Assembly: GCA_965214235.1 (NCBI GenBank)
Contig: CBDCBH010000003.1
Location: 1,426,001-1,490,000, forward strand
Direction of reading: 5' to 3'
Origin: Ilyomonas sp965214235
Lineage (GTDB): Bacteria; Bacteroidota; Bacteroidia; Chitinophagales; Chitinophagaceae
DNA: 64,000 nucleotides
A program made the position numbers and the translations under genes. The notes under the pieces are model-generated. The model searched no databases and was not told where the DNA came from. It saw only the letters and a program-made list of their open reading frames with translations. Of the stretch, positions 27,536 through 36,420 are shown piece after piece (the first letter of the stretch is position 1; the number at the start of each line of letters is the position of its first letter).

Positions 27536-28198
27536 AGAATCCGGCACTGGATAGAGTTTGTTTTTACAAGCGTAAATGGCTAAGCCAATGGATGTTTTTA
27601 CATTCATCTTCCTCAGAATTTCGCTTCGGTAACTTTCTATCGATCGTCTTCCGATATGCAATAAGCCGGCAACCGCTTCACTTGTTTTTTCTTCACAGAT
27701 ATAATAAATGATTTGCTTTTCCAGCGGGGAAAACAGTTCATTGTTCACTATCGGGTAAGGGTTGAAGCGACTCTTTTTAATCAGCCTGGCTAAGCTTCTC
27801 GTAGTCCGGCTGCAATAATAAGGGTCACCTTGGAGAACCGTTTTGATGGCATCAATGATTTCTATCTTTGACGCATCTTTCAGTATGTATCCGAGGGCGC
27901 CTGCATCCAGGGCATCCACAACCAGATAATTATTATCGAAAGTTGACAGAACGAGGATAGGAATATTCTTGTTTGTTTTTTGGATAGCAGCAATCGCTTC
28001 TATGCCATCCATTACAGGCATCCGGATATCAGTAACAACAACATCGGGCCGGTACTGATTTACCAGTTCAACCAATTTTTTACCATTGAGGGCAGTAGCG
28101 ACCACATTGATTTCATCTGTTGCATTTAAATTCAATTCCAGACCATCTACATACATGCTGTGATCATCTGCAATGACTATTCTTATTTTGTTTATCAT
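27518..28198 (-). CDS. NarL/FixJ-family response regulator
   Basis: 226 aa. The receiver domain has Asp11/Asp12, phosphoacceptor Asp57 in VVVTDIRMPVMDG and the Lys of GYILKDAS. The C-terminal LuxR-type HTH includes FSPLEKQIIYYI and IGRRSIESYRSEILRKM. The likely partner is the convergent kinase at 26.8-27.5 kb. Confidence 0.92.
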   Translation of the reverse strand: MINKIRIVIADDHSMYVDGLELNLNATDEINVVATALNGKKLVELVNQYRPDVVVTDIRMPVMDGIEAIAAIQKTNKNIPILVLSTFDNNYLVVDALDAGALGYILKDASKIEIIDAIKTVLQGDPYYCSRTTRSLARLIKKSRFNPYPIVNNELFSPLEKQIIYYICEEKTSEAVAGLLHIGRRSIESYRSEILRKMNVKTSIGLAIYACKNKLYPVPDSLLFSR

Positions 28199-28678
28199 AC
28201 TATTCTGTATAACGTGTTTAAATCACTTTTTCGATTAAAGTTATATATTTTGTTCGGGTTAAATTCACAATTATCAGCTACCCTTGATCACACCAATGGG
28301 CAATATAACTTAGAGATCAGAGGAGGAAAAATTTCTAATTTAATGGCATCATTTCCATGCGTGCCGCAATGCTATGAAGCGGCACTAATAAAAATGAACA
28401 ATTAACACAAGTTGATTGTTAAGTGAAGCACCGATAAAAAATAATTTTGAGTTGCGAAACCTAAAAGATTAGGCTAACCTTATTAAGCGAAAATAAAATT
28501 ATTGGCATTTTTTGTTTTGTGAATGATTTATTAAGAGTGATGAGCCATTAGGCGAAAATTTCGGCGGGCTTGACCTCCGAATTTAGTTAACGATTAACCA
28601 GTAAGTTGGTTGATAGTTAAGTAACATCCTGATTAATGTTTAGCGTGATTAGGTATTCTCTGACAGCGGAATTTCCAG
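28199..28678. other. Gene-free stretch with an attC-like half site and hairpin
   Basis: No gene is supported. At 28555-28601 lies a copy of an element shared with the cassette array (TTTCGGCGGGCTTGACCTCC followed by GTTAACGATTAACCAG). A hairpin follows at about 28588-28622 (TTAACGATTAACCA against TTGGTTGATAGTTAA). The same half site precedes the second copy of the 64-aa ORF at 53.7 kb. Confidence 0.5.
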
Positions 28679-28928
28679 ACATGACACCTGACGAGGAATT
28701 AGAAGGTTTGAAAAAAGACTACATACTTAAAACATTATCGCATCTGAAAGCATTAGAGGACTTACAAGTGAAAGATTTTAAAGATGCTTCTGTAAAAGCA
28801 GAAGTTACATTACGCCGGGCATCCTCATCCAAAAGCTTTATGAAACTCAGTAAGTTTATCAAAGAAATAAAGTAAGCAAACGGCTACTTCTGATTCGCTT
28901 CTCTTGATTTGTCAACTATGAATTTTGA
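28679..28928 (+). repeat. 250-bp direct repeat, copy A (second copy at 53902-54151)
   Basis: From GACATGACACCTGACGAGG to AACTATGAATTTTG this segment is nearly identical to 53902-54151, differing at only a handful of positions. It contains a whole 64-codon ORF plus about 50 bases downstream. Sequences on both sides differ between the two copies, so it moved as a unit. Confidence 0.85.
28681..28875 (+). CDS. 64-aa duplicated hypothetical protein, copy A
   Basis: It begins MTPDEELEGLKKDYILKTL and ends KLSKFIKEIK; helical and charged, no known domain. The longer frame back to 28636 is not shared with the other copy, so the start at 28681 is preferred. It differs from the copy at 53903 by a few substitutions, mostly conservative, which suggests a real gene. 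It might be a small regulator or part of a mobile cassette. Confidence 0.55.
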   Translation: MTPDEELEGLKKDYILKTLSHLKALEDLQVKDFKDASVKAEVTLRRASSSKSFMKLSKFIKEIK

Positions 28929-29175
28929 TATGCTGCGCATAACAAGCCCTGAATATGGCTTCTCCGATCTCCGAGATAACATTGACTTGCATATCATTGA
29001 AGGAACGGTAGATTAACTGGTCATCTTCCTGTCTGCTTTCAAACACAAGTTTTAATGGGATAACACTTAGGTAAGGTGTAATGTCAGTAACGATAAACTG
29101 CACAGGCAGAACGGCAAGTTTTTGAACTTTGGCACAATAAGATTTGTTCAAATATCTAAATGAAATACTGAACAT
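28912..29175 (-). CDS. Hypothetical 87-aa protein
   Basis: Begins MFSISFRYLNKSYCAKVQKL and has a beta-rich pattern (LPVQFIVTDITPYLSVIPL). Its last residues lie inside repeat copy A. A short protein beginning MFGKSYCLMVKS stands in the same relative place beside copy B (54189-54425), so the two may be distant relatives. No function assigned. Confidence 0.45.
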   Translation of the reverse strand: MFSISFRYLNKSYCAKVQKLAVLPVQFIVTDITPYLSVIPLKLVFESRQEDDQLIYRSFNDMQVNVISEIGEAIFRACYAQHIKIHS

Positions 29176-29340
29176 TGAATAAGATTTTGGTAAGGATAAA
29201 AATAGCTAATGTTTTTATTACAAAAATTAAAAGAACATTAAGTATTGATAAATTAACAGTTACAATTTAAATGATATATGGCAAAAATATTTTACTAAAT
29301 AAATTAGCAATGCAATTAATTTTCCATTTACTTTTGTTCC

Positions 29341-29802
29341 ATGCAAACTGACGAAAACAAACAGCCCGACCTACCAGATAATGTACTGGTAATTGACAAT
29401 CCGTTAAGGAAAGAAGTAAGTGGAGACGATTATGGGTACGGCCCCGAAAGCATTTTTCCTGATCAGCAATTCAATGCCACCTATAAAATAAATGGCGAGC
29501 AACATAAGGTAGTCATTCAGTGGATGGGTGAAGGCAAAGGTGTAGCGCCTGGTTATTATGTGTTTGAAGGCGAACAGTACACTAATCAACCAGACTACCC
29601 GACCATTGATCCAGAGGTATTGGCGCAAATGACTGAGGAAGAATTAAGGGCAGCCTATCCTGATGATGAAGAACTAAACCCAAGTGAAGCTACCCGTGTA
29701 ATTGATTATGTAGATAGTTTTGGCTGGAGTGAAAGAGGTGCTGGCAAAACAGAACATGCAGAAGCGATTGCAAAAATTATCGAGGAAGTGTTTTCTAAGT
29801 AA
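29341..29802 (+). CDS. Hypothetical 153-aa acidic protein before SRAP gene
   Basis: Soluble, acidic, with EEELRAAYPDDEELNPSE in its second half and no recognised domain. It ends 9 bases before the SRAP-family gene and is probably its operon partner, possibly connected with DNA repair or an SOS-like response. Confidence 0.65.
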   Translation: MQTDENKQPDLPDNVLVIDNPLRKEVSGDDYGYGPESIFPDQQFNATYKINGEQHKVVIQWMGEGKGVAPGYYVFEGEQYTNQPDYPTIDPEVLAQMTEEELRAAYPDDEELNPSEATRVIDYVDSFGWSERGAGKTEHAEAIAKIIEEVFSK

Positions 29803-29811
29803 ATTTGTGAA

Positions 29812-30651
29812 ATGTGCAGACACAAAGGTTACACACCAGAGCAAGAAGTTCATTTAAGCCATTGGCATTTGGAAGAAGGAAATCAAAGCTATGCTGACCA
29901 TTATGCTACTGAATATATGCAGTCTTCTCTCACTGCTGGTATTCCGATCATTATGCGGCATGAGGACGGAACCAACATCTCTGTAGATGCTTTTTGGGGC
30001 ATATTGCCGCCCTGGAAGCCTACTAAGAAAGAAGCTATTACAGCCGCCGTAAACTTCGTTAATATACGGTCAGAAACGGTGCATGAATCAAAACTATATT
30101 CACCCTTACTAAAGAAAAAACAACGGTGCCTTATTCCTTGCTCTTACTATTTTGAACATCACCATTTTCATAAGTATAATAAGAAAACCGGTGAGCCATT
30201 AAAAGGCAAAGTGAGTGTGCCTTTTCTTGTTAAAGTGAACCGAAGAGCTTTATTTGCTGTACCGGCTTTGTTTTCTCACTGGTATGATAAAGAGAAGAAA
30301 GAAACGATTACTACTTACAGCATGATTACGATTGTTGCCAATGATTTGCTTACTGCGGTTCATAACGGCGGTGATAATCCTTACCGAATACCCTTAGTCA
30401 TTGAACCCGACATGGAAGATGCTTGGCTCAGTTTGGATTCACCAGAAAAAGACATTAACGAGATTTTGAACTATCAAATTCATTCCGGGCAATTACGGAC
30501 ATATCCTGTAGCACCTCTTACAGGTAAGCAAGCGAAAACAGGTGAAGCAATTACCGAAGAAGAAGCCTGGACTGAATATAAAACAGAGATTGAAGAGATC
30601 AAAGATGCCGGAAAGCAAAAGACACGGGTTAACGCATTGCAGCCGGTTTGA
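29812..30651 (+). CDS. SRAP-family (YedK/HMCES-like) abasic-site protein
   Basis: 279 aa. Cys2 directly after the initiator Met (MCRHKGY) is the residue that crosslinks to abasic DNA in this family. Other conserved parts are NIRSETVHES (usual NARSET), CLIPCSYYFEHHH holding the catalytic Glu, and AVHNGGDNPYRIPLVIE holding the catalytic His. The usual G-R after Cys2 is replaced by R-H. It shields single-stranded abasic sites. Its placement near umuDC and next to an IS is typical of damage-response clusters. Confidence 0.88.
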   Translation: MCRHKGYTPEQEVHLSHWHLEEGNQSYADHYATEYMQSSLTAGIPIIMRHEDGTNISVDAFWGILPPWKPTKKEAITAAVNFVNIRSETVHESKLYSPLLKKKQRCLIPCSYYFEHHHFHKYNKKTGEPLKGKVSVPFLVKVNRRALFAVPALFSHWYDKEKKETITTYSMITIVANDLLTAVHNGGDNPYRIPLVIEPDMEDAWLSLDSPEKDINEILNYQIHSGQLRTYPVAPLTGKQAKTGEAITEEEAWTEYKTEIEEIKDAGKQKTRVNALQPV

Positions 30652-30652
30652 T

Positions 30653-30856
30653 TTAATAATGGGTATTAATGAAAGCTTTGTACGCTCGTTTTAAAGACAA
30701 GTATTCTTCTTCATACAATTTTACCTTACCTTCTATCGCCTGCTGAATTCTGTGATCTACGACTTTAGAAACATGTGCCAGATGAGTAATATCGAAATCC
30801 TTTTTTTTAATTTCAATTAATATTTGGGTTAATTGCTTTTTTTGTTCAATATTCAT
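30653..30856 (-). CDS. Small 67-aa protein, possibly HTH-like
   Basis: Reads MNIEQKKQLTQILIEIKKKD, then FDITHLAHVSKVVDHRIQQAIEGKVKLYEEE, a helical pattern reminiscent of small regulators. It is convergent with the SRAP gene (1 base apart) and divergent from the IS110 transposase. Confidence is limited because of its size. Confidence 0.5.
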   Translation of the reverse strand: MNIEQKKQLTQILIEIKKKDFDITHLAHVSKVVDHRIQQAIEGKVKLYEEEYLSLKRAYKAFINTHY

Positions 30857-30894
30857 TCTTTTAATTGTACCACTTTGGAATTAAATTTTACGAA

Positions 30895-31890
30895 ATGCCA
30901 AGTTATTTCGTTGGTATTGATTTGTCCAAAAGTACCATTGATTTTGCTATTTTGAACGACAATAATTTACTTGAATCGTTCAAAACCGAAAACACTGTTG
31001 CCGCCATTAAAGACCTTCTTTCGGAGCTTTTTGTAAAGTACAAAAGCTCTGTTAGGAACACTGTTTACTGCGCTGAAAATATGGGTTTGTTCGCTACCCA
31101 TTTGTTGAATGTATTAGAGAAAAAGAAGGCTAACATCTGCATGGAATCACCTTTGCGCATCAAGTATTCGATGGGCATTCAGCGGGGAAAAACAGATAAG
31201 TTGGATGCCATTAAAATCGCTAAGTATGCTTACATCAACCGCGCTGAATTGCAGATGTGGCAAGGAGAACGGAACGAGATTAAAGAACTAAAACTATTGC
31301 GCTCTTTGCGTGACAGATTGGTAAACGCAAGAACGCTTGTAAAGAGCAACAGCGTTGTTCAAAACACATTTCTTTCTACTTCCTTTACCAAAGCTTTTTT
31401 TATTTTGAGTTCTAATACATTGAATGCAATCGGGAAAGATATTCTTGCAACGGAGGAGAGAATGCGGCAACTGATTAAAAATGATACGCGTTTAAATCGC
31501 TTGTTTGACATCGTTGCCTCCATTCCGCACATCGGAAGCGTAATTGCAATAGAAATAATAATTTGTACGAACGAATTTAAAAATATCACTACGGCAAAGA
31601 AGTTTGCCAGCTATGCAGGCATTGCACCGTTTGAATGGCAGTCAGGTACAAGCGTAAGAGGCAAAACAAAAGTATCCTCCATCGGTGATAAAAGGATGAA
31701 GAAATTGCTCCACATGGCATCTATCGGCTATACAAAGCGAAAAGATTCAACTCTTGGTAAATACTACGATAAAAAAGTAAAAGAAGGCAAGCACAAGATG
31801 AGTGTATTGAATGCCATCCGCAATAAATTGGTGCATCGCATCTATGCTTGCGTGTGTAAAAATGAGCTTTATACCGATATTGCAAGGTGA
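30895..31890 (+). mobile_element. IS110-family transposase (DEDD recombinase)
   Basis: 331 aa from the ATG at 30895. The N-terminal RuvC-like domain has the DEDD pattern (GIDLSKSTIDF; YCAENMG; DKLDAIKIAKYA). The C-terminal Tnp domain has IPHIGSVIAIEII and the serine region FASYAGIAPFEWQSGTS. These enzymes insert using a bridge RNA encoded in the element's non-coding end. Upstream space is about 40 bases before another ORF, so the non-coding end is probably the 270 bases downstream, as in IS1111-type members. Intact. Confidence 0.92.
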
Positions 31891-32102
31891 AAGCAGCCCT
31901 TTCTGTCTTCCATTTCCAGTCGTAAGGTACAAGGTTCATTGCCTATTAATTGTATTGGTTTACCAGGCAGAGCAATGTTGAGCCATGTCGCTATAGCACG
32001 GGTAGCAGGAATACAGATGTAATTTGTTGCGCCAGTGGTGACACAATTTATGTAATTTCCTAATATCAGTACGAGTTTGTGGTGAGTTGCGGGGCTGCTT
32101 TT
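31891..32102 (+). ncRNA. Candidate bridge-RNA region of the IS110 element
   Basis: About 210 bases downstream of the transposase with no ORF. It contains short self-complementary stretches and ends at a strong hairpin at 32103-32133. IS1111-type elements encode their guide RNA at this end. The assignment rests on position only; I did not identify target- and donor-binding loops. Confidence 0.4.
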
Positions 32103-32133
32103 TTAATTGTCTCAACAGTGTTGAGACAATTAA
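32103..32133. terminator. Strong bidirectional terminator hairpin
   Basis: TTAATTGTCTCAACA and TGTTGAGACAATTAA pair perfectly over 15 bases around a single G. T-runs lie on both sides. It separates the rightward IS110 region from the leftward umuDC operon ending at 32164. Confidence 0.8.
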
Positions 32134-32163
32134 TTTGTTTCAATTCGTAATTACTTGCAATCG

Positions 32164-32679
32164 TTACATACTCTCCAGCTCTTCGAGGCTCACAACGACA
32201 AACTGTTTTCCGTAAGTAATCTTCACCATCGGCTCTCCTACGACCGTTTCAAAATGCGCATCAACGGCATTGTGTTCGCTGATGATCCAATCGGGTTTGT
32301 GGGTGCGAACCCATGACCTGTATTTATTATAGTAATGCCGAAAAATAAAAGTATCAAGATAACGCTGGTTAAAAGTAAGCGATATGTAAGGCGCTTTATC
32401 TGTATTGCCATTACACAGGTTGACTAAGCGCGCGACCACACTGTTTTTATTGATGTCTGCTATTGCTGCCAGTTTATCACCTCTTACCTTCTGAAAATGC
32501 TGGCCGGCATCTTTTAGCTCTTTATACGGAGTGAAGAGAATCGGCGTTTGTGTGTGGTCCAACTCCTGTCTTGCCCTGCTATACACTTGCGATACCCAAT
32601 AGAAATATTTATTCTTAGCAAGCTGTGAAATGTGTTGAGGTTCTAATTTGCGATATGGCTGTAAAATAGCTTGTGTCAT
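32164..32679 (-). CDS. Unknown protein co-translated with UmuC
   Basis: 171 aa, soluble, no recognised domain. Features include RLVNLCNGNTDKAPYISL and FRHYYNKYRSWVRTHKPDW. Its start overlaps the umuC stop by 4 bases, so it is translated with the polymerase and may be a partner or accessory of translesion synthesis. I know of no characterised relative. Confidence 0.65.
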   Translation of the reverse strand: MTQAILQPYRKLEPQHISQLAKNKYFYWVSQVYSRARQELDHTQTPILFTPYKELKDAGQHFQKVRGDKLAAIADINKNSVVARLVNLCNGNTDKAPYISLTFNQRYLDTFIFRHYYNKYRSWVRTHKPDWIISEHNAVDAHFETVVGEPMVKITYGKQFVVVSLEELESM

Positions 32680-33938
32680 TGTATAATTCTTAGTTCATTA
32701 ATATTGGTAGTATATCGCCTGGAAAGATGATCACAACGCAGGGCAAACGGCTTGGTGAAACCTTGTGCTGCTGTACGCACGAAATCTCTTTTGCCCATGC
32801 CGAAATTGATTTTATCCATTGCTTTGTTCACGGCATCTTTCTTTGATGTTTCATTCCCTTCAAAGAGCGAAAATTGTACAGCATCCTGTGGCACAAGATC
32901 AAGCACCATACAACCGCATTTAACGTAATTATGCCCGGAACGGAAAATAATGTCAAGTCCTTTTCTGGCGTAGTGAACGAGTGTTCCCGTATCATTAGAT
33001 GCGCGTGGCAGTTGTATTTTAATTGCACCGCTGTATTGCTTATCCTGCTGCCGGTGCCCGTTGGTATGTAAAAAGACTTCAAGGGTCTTCGCACAACTGT
33101 TTTGGCGTCTGAGCTTTTCAGCACATCTTGCTGTATAGGTACAAAGAGCAAGGCTGATGTCTTTCTTTTCAGTAAGCAGTTTGCCAAAGCTTCTGCTTGT
33201 GCAAATGTTCTTTTTAGCAGGCGTTTCAAACTCCCATTCAATTGAAGGATTGCCACGCAGTTCATTGAGTAGTCTTGCACCTACAACAGTCATTTTTTCG
33301 CGGATAAAATCATCCGGTGCGTTCACTAAATCGAGTGCTGTATGAAAGCCGTTAGCGTGAAGCATTTTCGCATATTGGCTGCCAACGCCCCAGATGTTTT
33401 CTACTTCTGTAAAATGAAGCATAGTTCTTTTGTTTTCCTCCGTATCAACGTGGTAAACACCTATCTCCCGATGCTTTTTCTTTGCATACCTGTTTGCCAT
33501 TTTTGCCAACGTTTTGGTTGGTGCGATGCCAAGGCTCACGGGTATGCCGGTGTGTTGTTTTACAGTTGCTCTAACCTTACTTCCTAACTCAAATAAATTA
33601 TGATGCGGCATGTCGTGCATATCAAGAAAGGTTTCATCAATGGAGTAGAGTTCCATGCGGGGTACAAACTCGGCTGCCGTCTTCATTACCCGGTTGCTCA
33701 TGCTACCATACAGAGTGTAGTTACTGCTTCTCACTATTACACCATGTTGTTTGAAGAAATCACGCATCTGGAACTCAAGTGCACCCATTTTAATACCGAG
33801 GGCTTTTGCTTCTTCGCTTCTTGAAATCGCACAGCCATCGTTATTGCTCAGTACAATTACAGGTTTGTTATCCCAATCAGGACGAAAGACACGTTCACAA
33901 CTCACATAAAAATTATTACAATCCATTAAGGCATACAT
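32676..33938 (-). CDS. umuC: UmuC-like translesion DNA polymerase V subunit
   Basis: 420 aa Y-family polymerase. The start MYALMDCNNFYVSCERVF carries the first metal-binding Asp; YSIDETFLDM carries the catalytic DE pair; the thumb has the helix-hairpin-helix VENIWGVGSQYAKML. The C-terminal little finger and tail are present (NFGMGKRDFVRTA). It lies 4 bases after umuD. Intact. Confidence 0.95.
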   Translation of the reverse strand: MYALMDCNNFYVSCERVFRPDWDNKPVIVLSNNDGCAISRSEEAKALGIKMGALEFQMRDFFKQHGVIVRSSNYTLYGSMSNRVMKTAAEFVPRMELYSIDETFLDMHDMPHHNLFELGSKVRATVKQHTGIPVSLGIAPTKTLAKMANRYAKKKHREIGVYHVDTEENKRTMLHFTEVENIWGVGSQYAKMLHANGFHTALDLVNAPDDFIREKMTVVGARLLNELRGNPSIEWEFETPAKKNICTSRSFGKLLTEKKDISLALCTYTARCAEKLRRQNSCAKTLEVFLHTNGHRQQDKQYSGAIKIQLPRASNDTGTLVHYARKGLDIIFRSGHNYVKCGCMVLDLVPQDAVQFSLFEGNETSKKDAVNKAMDKINFGMGKRDFVRTAAQGFTKPFALRCDHLSRRYTTNINELRIIQ

Positions 33939-33942
33939 AAGT

Positions 33943-34401
33943 TTACTTTTTTCCTAATGTGATAAATGATGTTGGTCGCGATGAATTTACCCAATGAATA
34001 ACAACTCCCCACACTTCAAAGCGTATATCTGCATTCACTTCAATAACTGGATATTTGTCATTCGCAGGAATCAGCCAGCCTTTATCATCTTCTCTTTTGA
34101 AGTGCCTAAACGTAAGGTCCGCATCGACAATCGCCACAACAATGTCCATGTTGTTAGGAATAAGAGACCGGTCAACAATAAGGATAGCTCCAGGCAGGAT
34201 GCCGGCACCACTCATACTATCTCCTGATACAATCATCAAAAATGTTGCATGTCTGTTTTTGATGAAAGTTTCATCTAAAGAAATCTCATCCTCCATATAA
34301 TCCAATGCCGGTGATGGAAAGCCTGTTGGTGCAGGTCCACCCAACTCAGTGATTGGGATTATCGGAGCTTTACCTTTTAGTTGGTGAGTAAGTTGCTCCA
34401 T
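33943..34401 (-). CDS. umuD: UmuD-like S24 protein with altered catalytic lysine
   Basis: 152 aa of the LexA/UmuD family. Ser62 in SGDSM is the nucleophile. The site that aligns with the UmuD self-cleavage position (Cys-Gly before FPSPA in E. coli) reads Thr26-Gly27-FPSPALDY. The residue aligned with E. coli Lys97 (in DGEFTVKKL) is Arg99 here (in DADLTFRHF), codon AGG at 34105-34107. If this alignment is right the Ser-Lys dyad is broken and self-cleavage may be weak or absent. Length and remaining folds (GVVIHWVNSSRP) are normal. Operon: umuD, umuC, 171-aa gene. Confidence 0.9.
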   Translation of the reverse strand: MEQLTHQLKGKAPIIPITELGGPAPTGFPSPALDYMEDEISLDETFIKNRHATFLMIVSGDSMSGAGILPGAILIVDRSLIPNNMDIVVAIVDADLTFRHFKREDDKGWLIPANDKYPVIEVNADIRFEVWGVVIHWVNSSRPTSFITLGKK

Positions 34402-34450
34402 AATACTAAATATGTTAGCAAAGTAAATACTAAATTATTTAGTCAGCCAA
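34402..34450 (-). promoter_or_regulatory. umuD promoter with palindromic operator
   Basis: A perfect palindrome ACTAAAT-T-ATTTAGT lies at 34429-34443, and TACTAAATA recurs nearer the gene. On the minus strand TTG (34446-34448) and TTACTTTG (34418-34425) match the Bacteroidetes -33/-7 pattern (TTG and TAnnTTTG). The palindrome sits between them, a standard place for a repressor site, so it may be the local SOS-type box. Confidence 0.6.
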
Positions 34451-34542
34451 ATTTTGTGGATAAGTCTGGAGGTTTTGTATCAGTAGACCAATCGATTTCG
34501 CTATTTTGTGACAAGAAAGCTTCTGTAACTCAATCGTTTTGT

Positions 34543-34590
34543 TGGTCAACGATTGTCGAAATTAAGCGATCAAGCCTGCGATAATTTCCA
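34543..34590 (-). repeat. Inverted copy of the shared 45-bp attC-like element
   Basis: The segment GGTCAACGATTGTCG...AAGCGATCAAGCCTGCG is, in reverse, a relative of the element at 53722-53766 and 28555-28601 (GCGGGCTTGA ... GTTAACGATTAgCC). The forward sequence GTGACAAGAAAGC just before it is shared with 50110-50122. Confidence 0.5.
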
Positions 34591-34594
34591 CTAT

Positions 34595-35028
34595 GGTGGC
34601 GGATGAGAAAAGAAAATGTGTTCTGGTTATGAGATCAAATCCTTTGCAAACATGAAATCAATAGCATAACACTCACAAATAACAATGGAAGTCAATTTAT
34701 AGCACATGCGGTAAGGGATTATTTAAAAGACAAAGGGGTAGATCAGGAATTTATTCATGTGCCAATGCCGGTAGAGAATCGTTTTATAGAAGCCTATCAT
34801 CGTATTGTTGAAAGAGAAGTATGGCAACCGCGCCAATTTGAAGATATACAAGCCGCCATCCAAACATTTAACCGGTGGGAAATCTTTTATAACAACCGAC
34901 GCTTACATGGAAGTCTCAGAAACATTACACCCAAACAGCAATGGAATAAATGGCTGATACAGATCAATAGAGAACCAATGCCCATTGTAAGCACCAGTGC
35001 TTTATCCATAAACTGCGAAAGTAAATAA
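34595..35028 (+). mobile_element. IS3-like transposase remnant (left, rightward)
   Basis: The C-terminal part of an integrase-core transposase survives: TLTNNNGSQFIAHAVRDYLK, then ENRFIEAYHRIVEREVWQPR and NNRRLHGSLRNITPKQQW with the catalytic Glu region. The 5' half is absent and the upstream part is frameshifted. A near-identical inverted copy lies at 56956-57410. The two remnants flank the cassette array. Confidence 0.8.
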
Positions 35029-35292
35029 CCAAAAATTGAAGAGAGCCGTTTGGTGGATAAAATATTTGAAAACCAAAAGCAGAAATAAACAATTGTTATT
35101 TTTAACCTTGCAAAACGATATTTGTTAACCAAAAAATGGTCTACTTATTTCAGGGCAAGACACACAAGTCAAAGTTTACCGCTCTGTTTGGTTGTAGTAG
35201 TTTAATGTTGACAAGTGCTGAGTAGTAACGATTTTTTTAAGCCACTTTTGTTCTTGCAGCACTTGCAGGCACGTTTATACTGACAAACTAAA
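35029..35292. other. Spacer between IS remnant and first attC-like site
   Basis: No gene seen. It may contain the eroded end of an earlier cassette (AAGCCACTTTTGTTCTTGC at about 35239), but pairing is too weak to call. Confidence 0.4.
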
Positions 35293-35494
35293 GCAGCAGG
35301 TAACAAGTGGTTTTGTGTCAGCACGACTGACACAGCAAAGCAGCAACTTTAGCTTTTTCTCATCTTCGGTTATCAGCTCGACAGAACGCTGTTGAGCTTT
35401 GGTTTTTGTTTGTTTCTTTTGTTCTATTTTCACCTTCGGTTACAGGCTGACAGAACTTTCATCGTGCCGCCACAAAGCCTTTTCCGTTGCCTGC
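35293..35494 (+). repeat. attC-like site 1
   Basis: Left arm GCAGGTAAC ends at 35304; crossover G at 35486. Inner pairing: TTTTGTG with CACAAAG, and GCACG with CGTGC. It opens cassette C1. Confidence 0.7.
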
Positions 35495-35524
35495 TATTCT
35501 GTTTGACACTTTCTAATCATTTAA

Positions 35525-36151
35525 ATGACTTCAAAAATAATTTTAGTAGAAGGTATTCCGGGTTCTGGTAAGACAACTTTAATTAATGCGTTGCTTAAAG
35601 AACATATTCAACAAAAAAATAAAATAGGGACACTAATTAATTTAAGTCAATTACATACATATAAACCTGTGGTTTTCGACGAAGATAATTTTTATGCGGA
35701 CAAGACAGATAATTTAAATCATCTTTCAAAAATTTTAAACCTACTTATTTGGTGTGTTTCGACAGCAAATAAAAGTAGCAAGCTTTTAATAACTATCGAC
35801 ACGCTTCACGTGACACATTGTTTTAGACCTGGCAATATTTCATGGACAGATGTTGACTTACTTGACAGGCAACTTGCTGAACTCGATTGTAAATTGATTT
35901 TTTTGAAAGCAATGCCGGAAACAATATGGGAAAGAGCCATTTTAAAAAGGAATGAAGCTGATGAACTTTATTTGCCAAAATATCAAAAAAGGTATGGAGA
36001 TACCTTAGAACAAGTTCATCAATATTACATGACCGAGCAAGAAAAAATGGAAAAGCTTTTTGAAAACTCCTCTTTAAACAAAATCACATTATCTTCTGAG
36101 GATTCAATTTTAAAAAACCAAAAAGCCGCTTATGGTTTATGGCAACAATAA
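35525..36151 (+). CDS. P-loop kinase-like protein (cassette C1)
   Basis: 208 aa. Walker A is GIPGSGKTTL at residues 9-18. The rest resembles small nucleotide or sugar kinases of the AAA_33/thymidylate-kinase superfamily: a KLIFLKAMPETIWERAI stretch and a lid-like KYQKRYGDTLEQVHQYY. Substrate unknown; antibiotic-modifying kinases of similar size exist but nothing specific points there. It is the only gene of C1 and starts 38 bases after the cassette boundary. Confidence 0.75.
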   Translation: MTSKIILVEGIPGSGKTTLINALLKEHIQQKNKIGTLINLSQLHTYKPVVFDEDNFYADKTDNLNHLSKILNLLIWCVSTANKSSKLLITIDTLHVTHCFRPGNISWTDVDLLDRQLAELDCKLIFLKAMPETIWERAILKRNEADELYLPKYQKRYGDTLEQVHQYYMTEQEKMEKLFENSSLNKITLSSEDSILKNQKAAYGLWQQ

Positions 36152-36168
36152 TGAAAGAGAGACAAAGA

Positions 36169-36375
36169 ACAGCAGGCAACAAGCGGTTTGGCAATATGGC
36201 GGGGCGACGAATATATTCTCAGCTTTTTATTCGCTGATCAGCTTCAGTTCCAGCCGACGAATAACGCCGAGCAATAGAATAAACAATGAACTTTTAGTTA
36301 TAAATTTAGCTTTAGTTACGGACTGACGATTTTCAAATACCGCCACATCGCCAAGCTGTACCGTTGGTGGCAATG
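36169..36375 (+). repeat. attC-like site 2
   Basis: Left arm AGCAGGCAAC ends at 36180; crossover G at 36363. Inner pairing: GGTTTGGC with GCCAAGC, and GGCGGG with CCGCC. AGCAGGCAAC pairs with the 5' start of C1 (TTGCCTGCT). Confidence 0.8.
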
Positions 36376-36420
36376 CGACCGTTGTGTTCCATTCGGACAC
36401 CTCGAACATTGAAAAAATAA

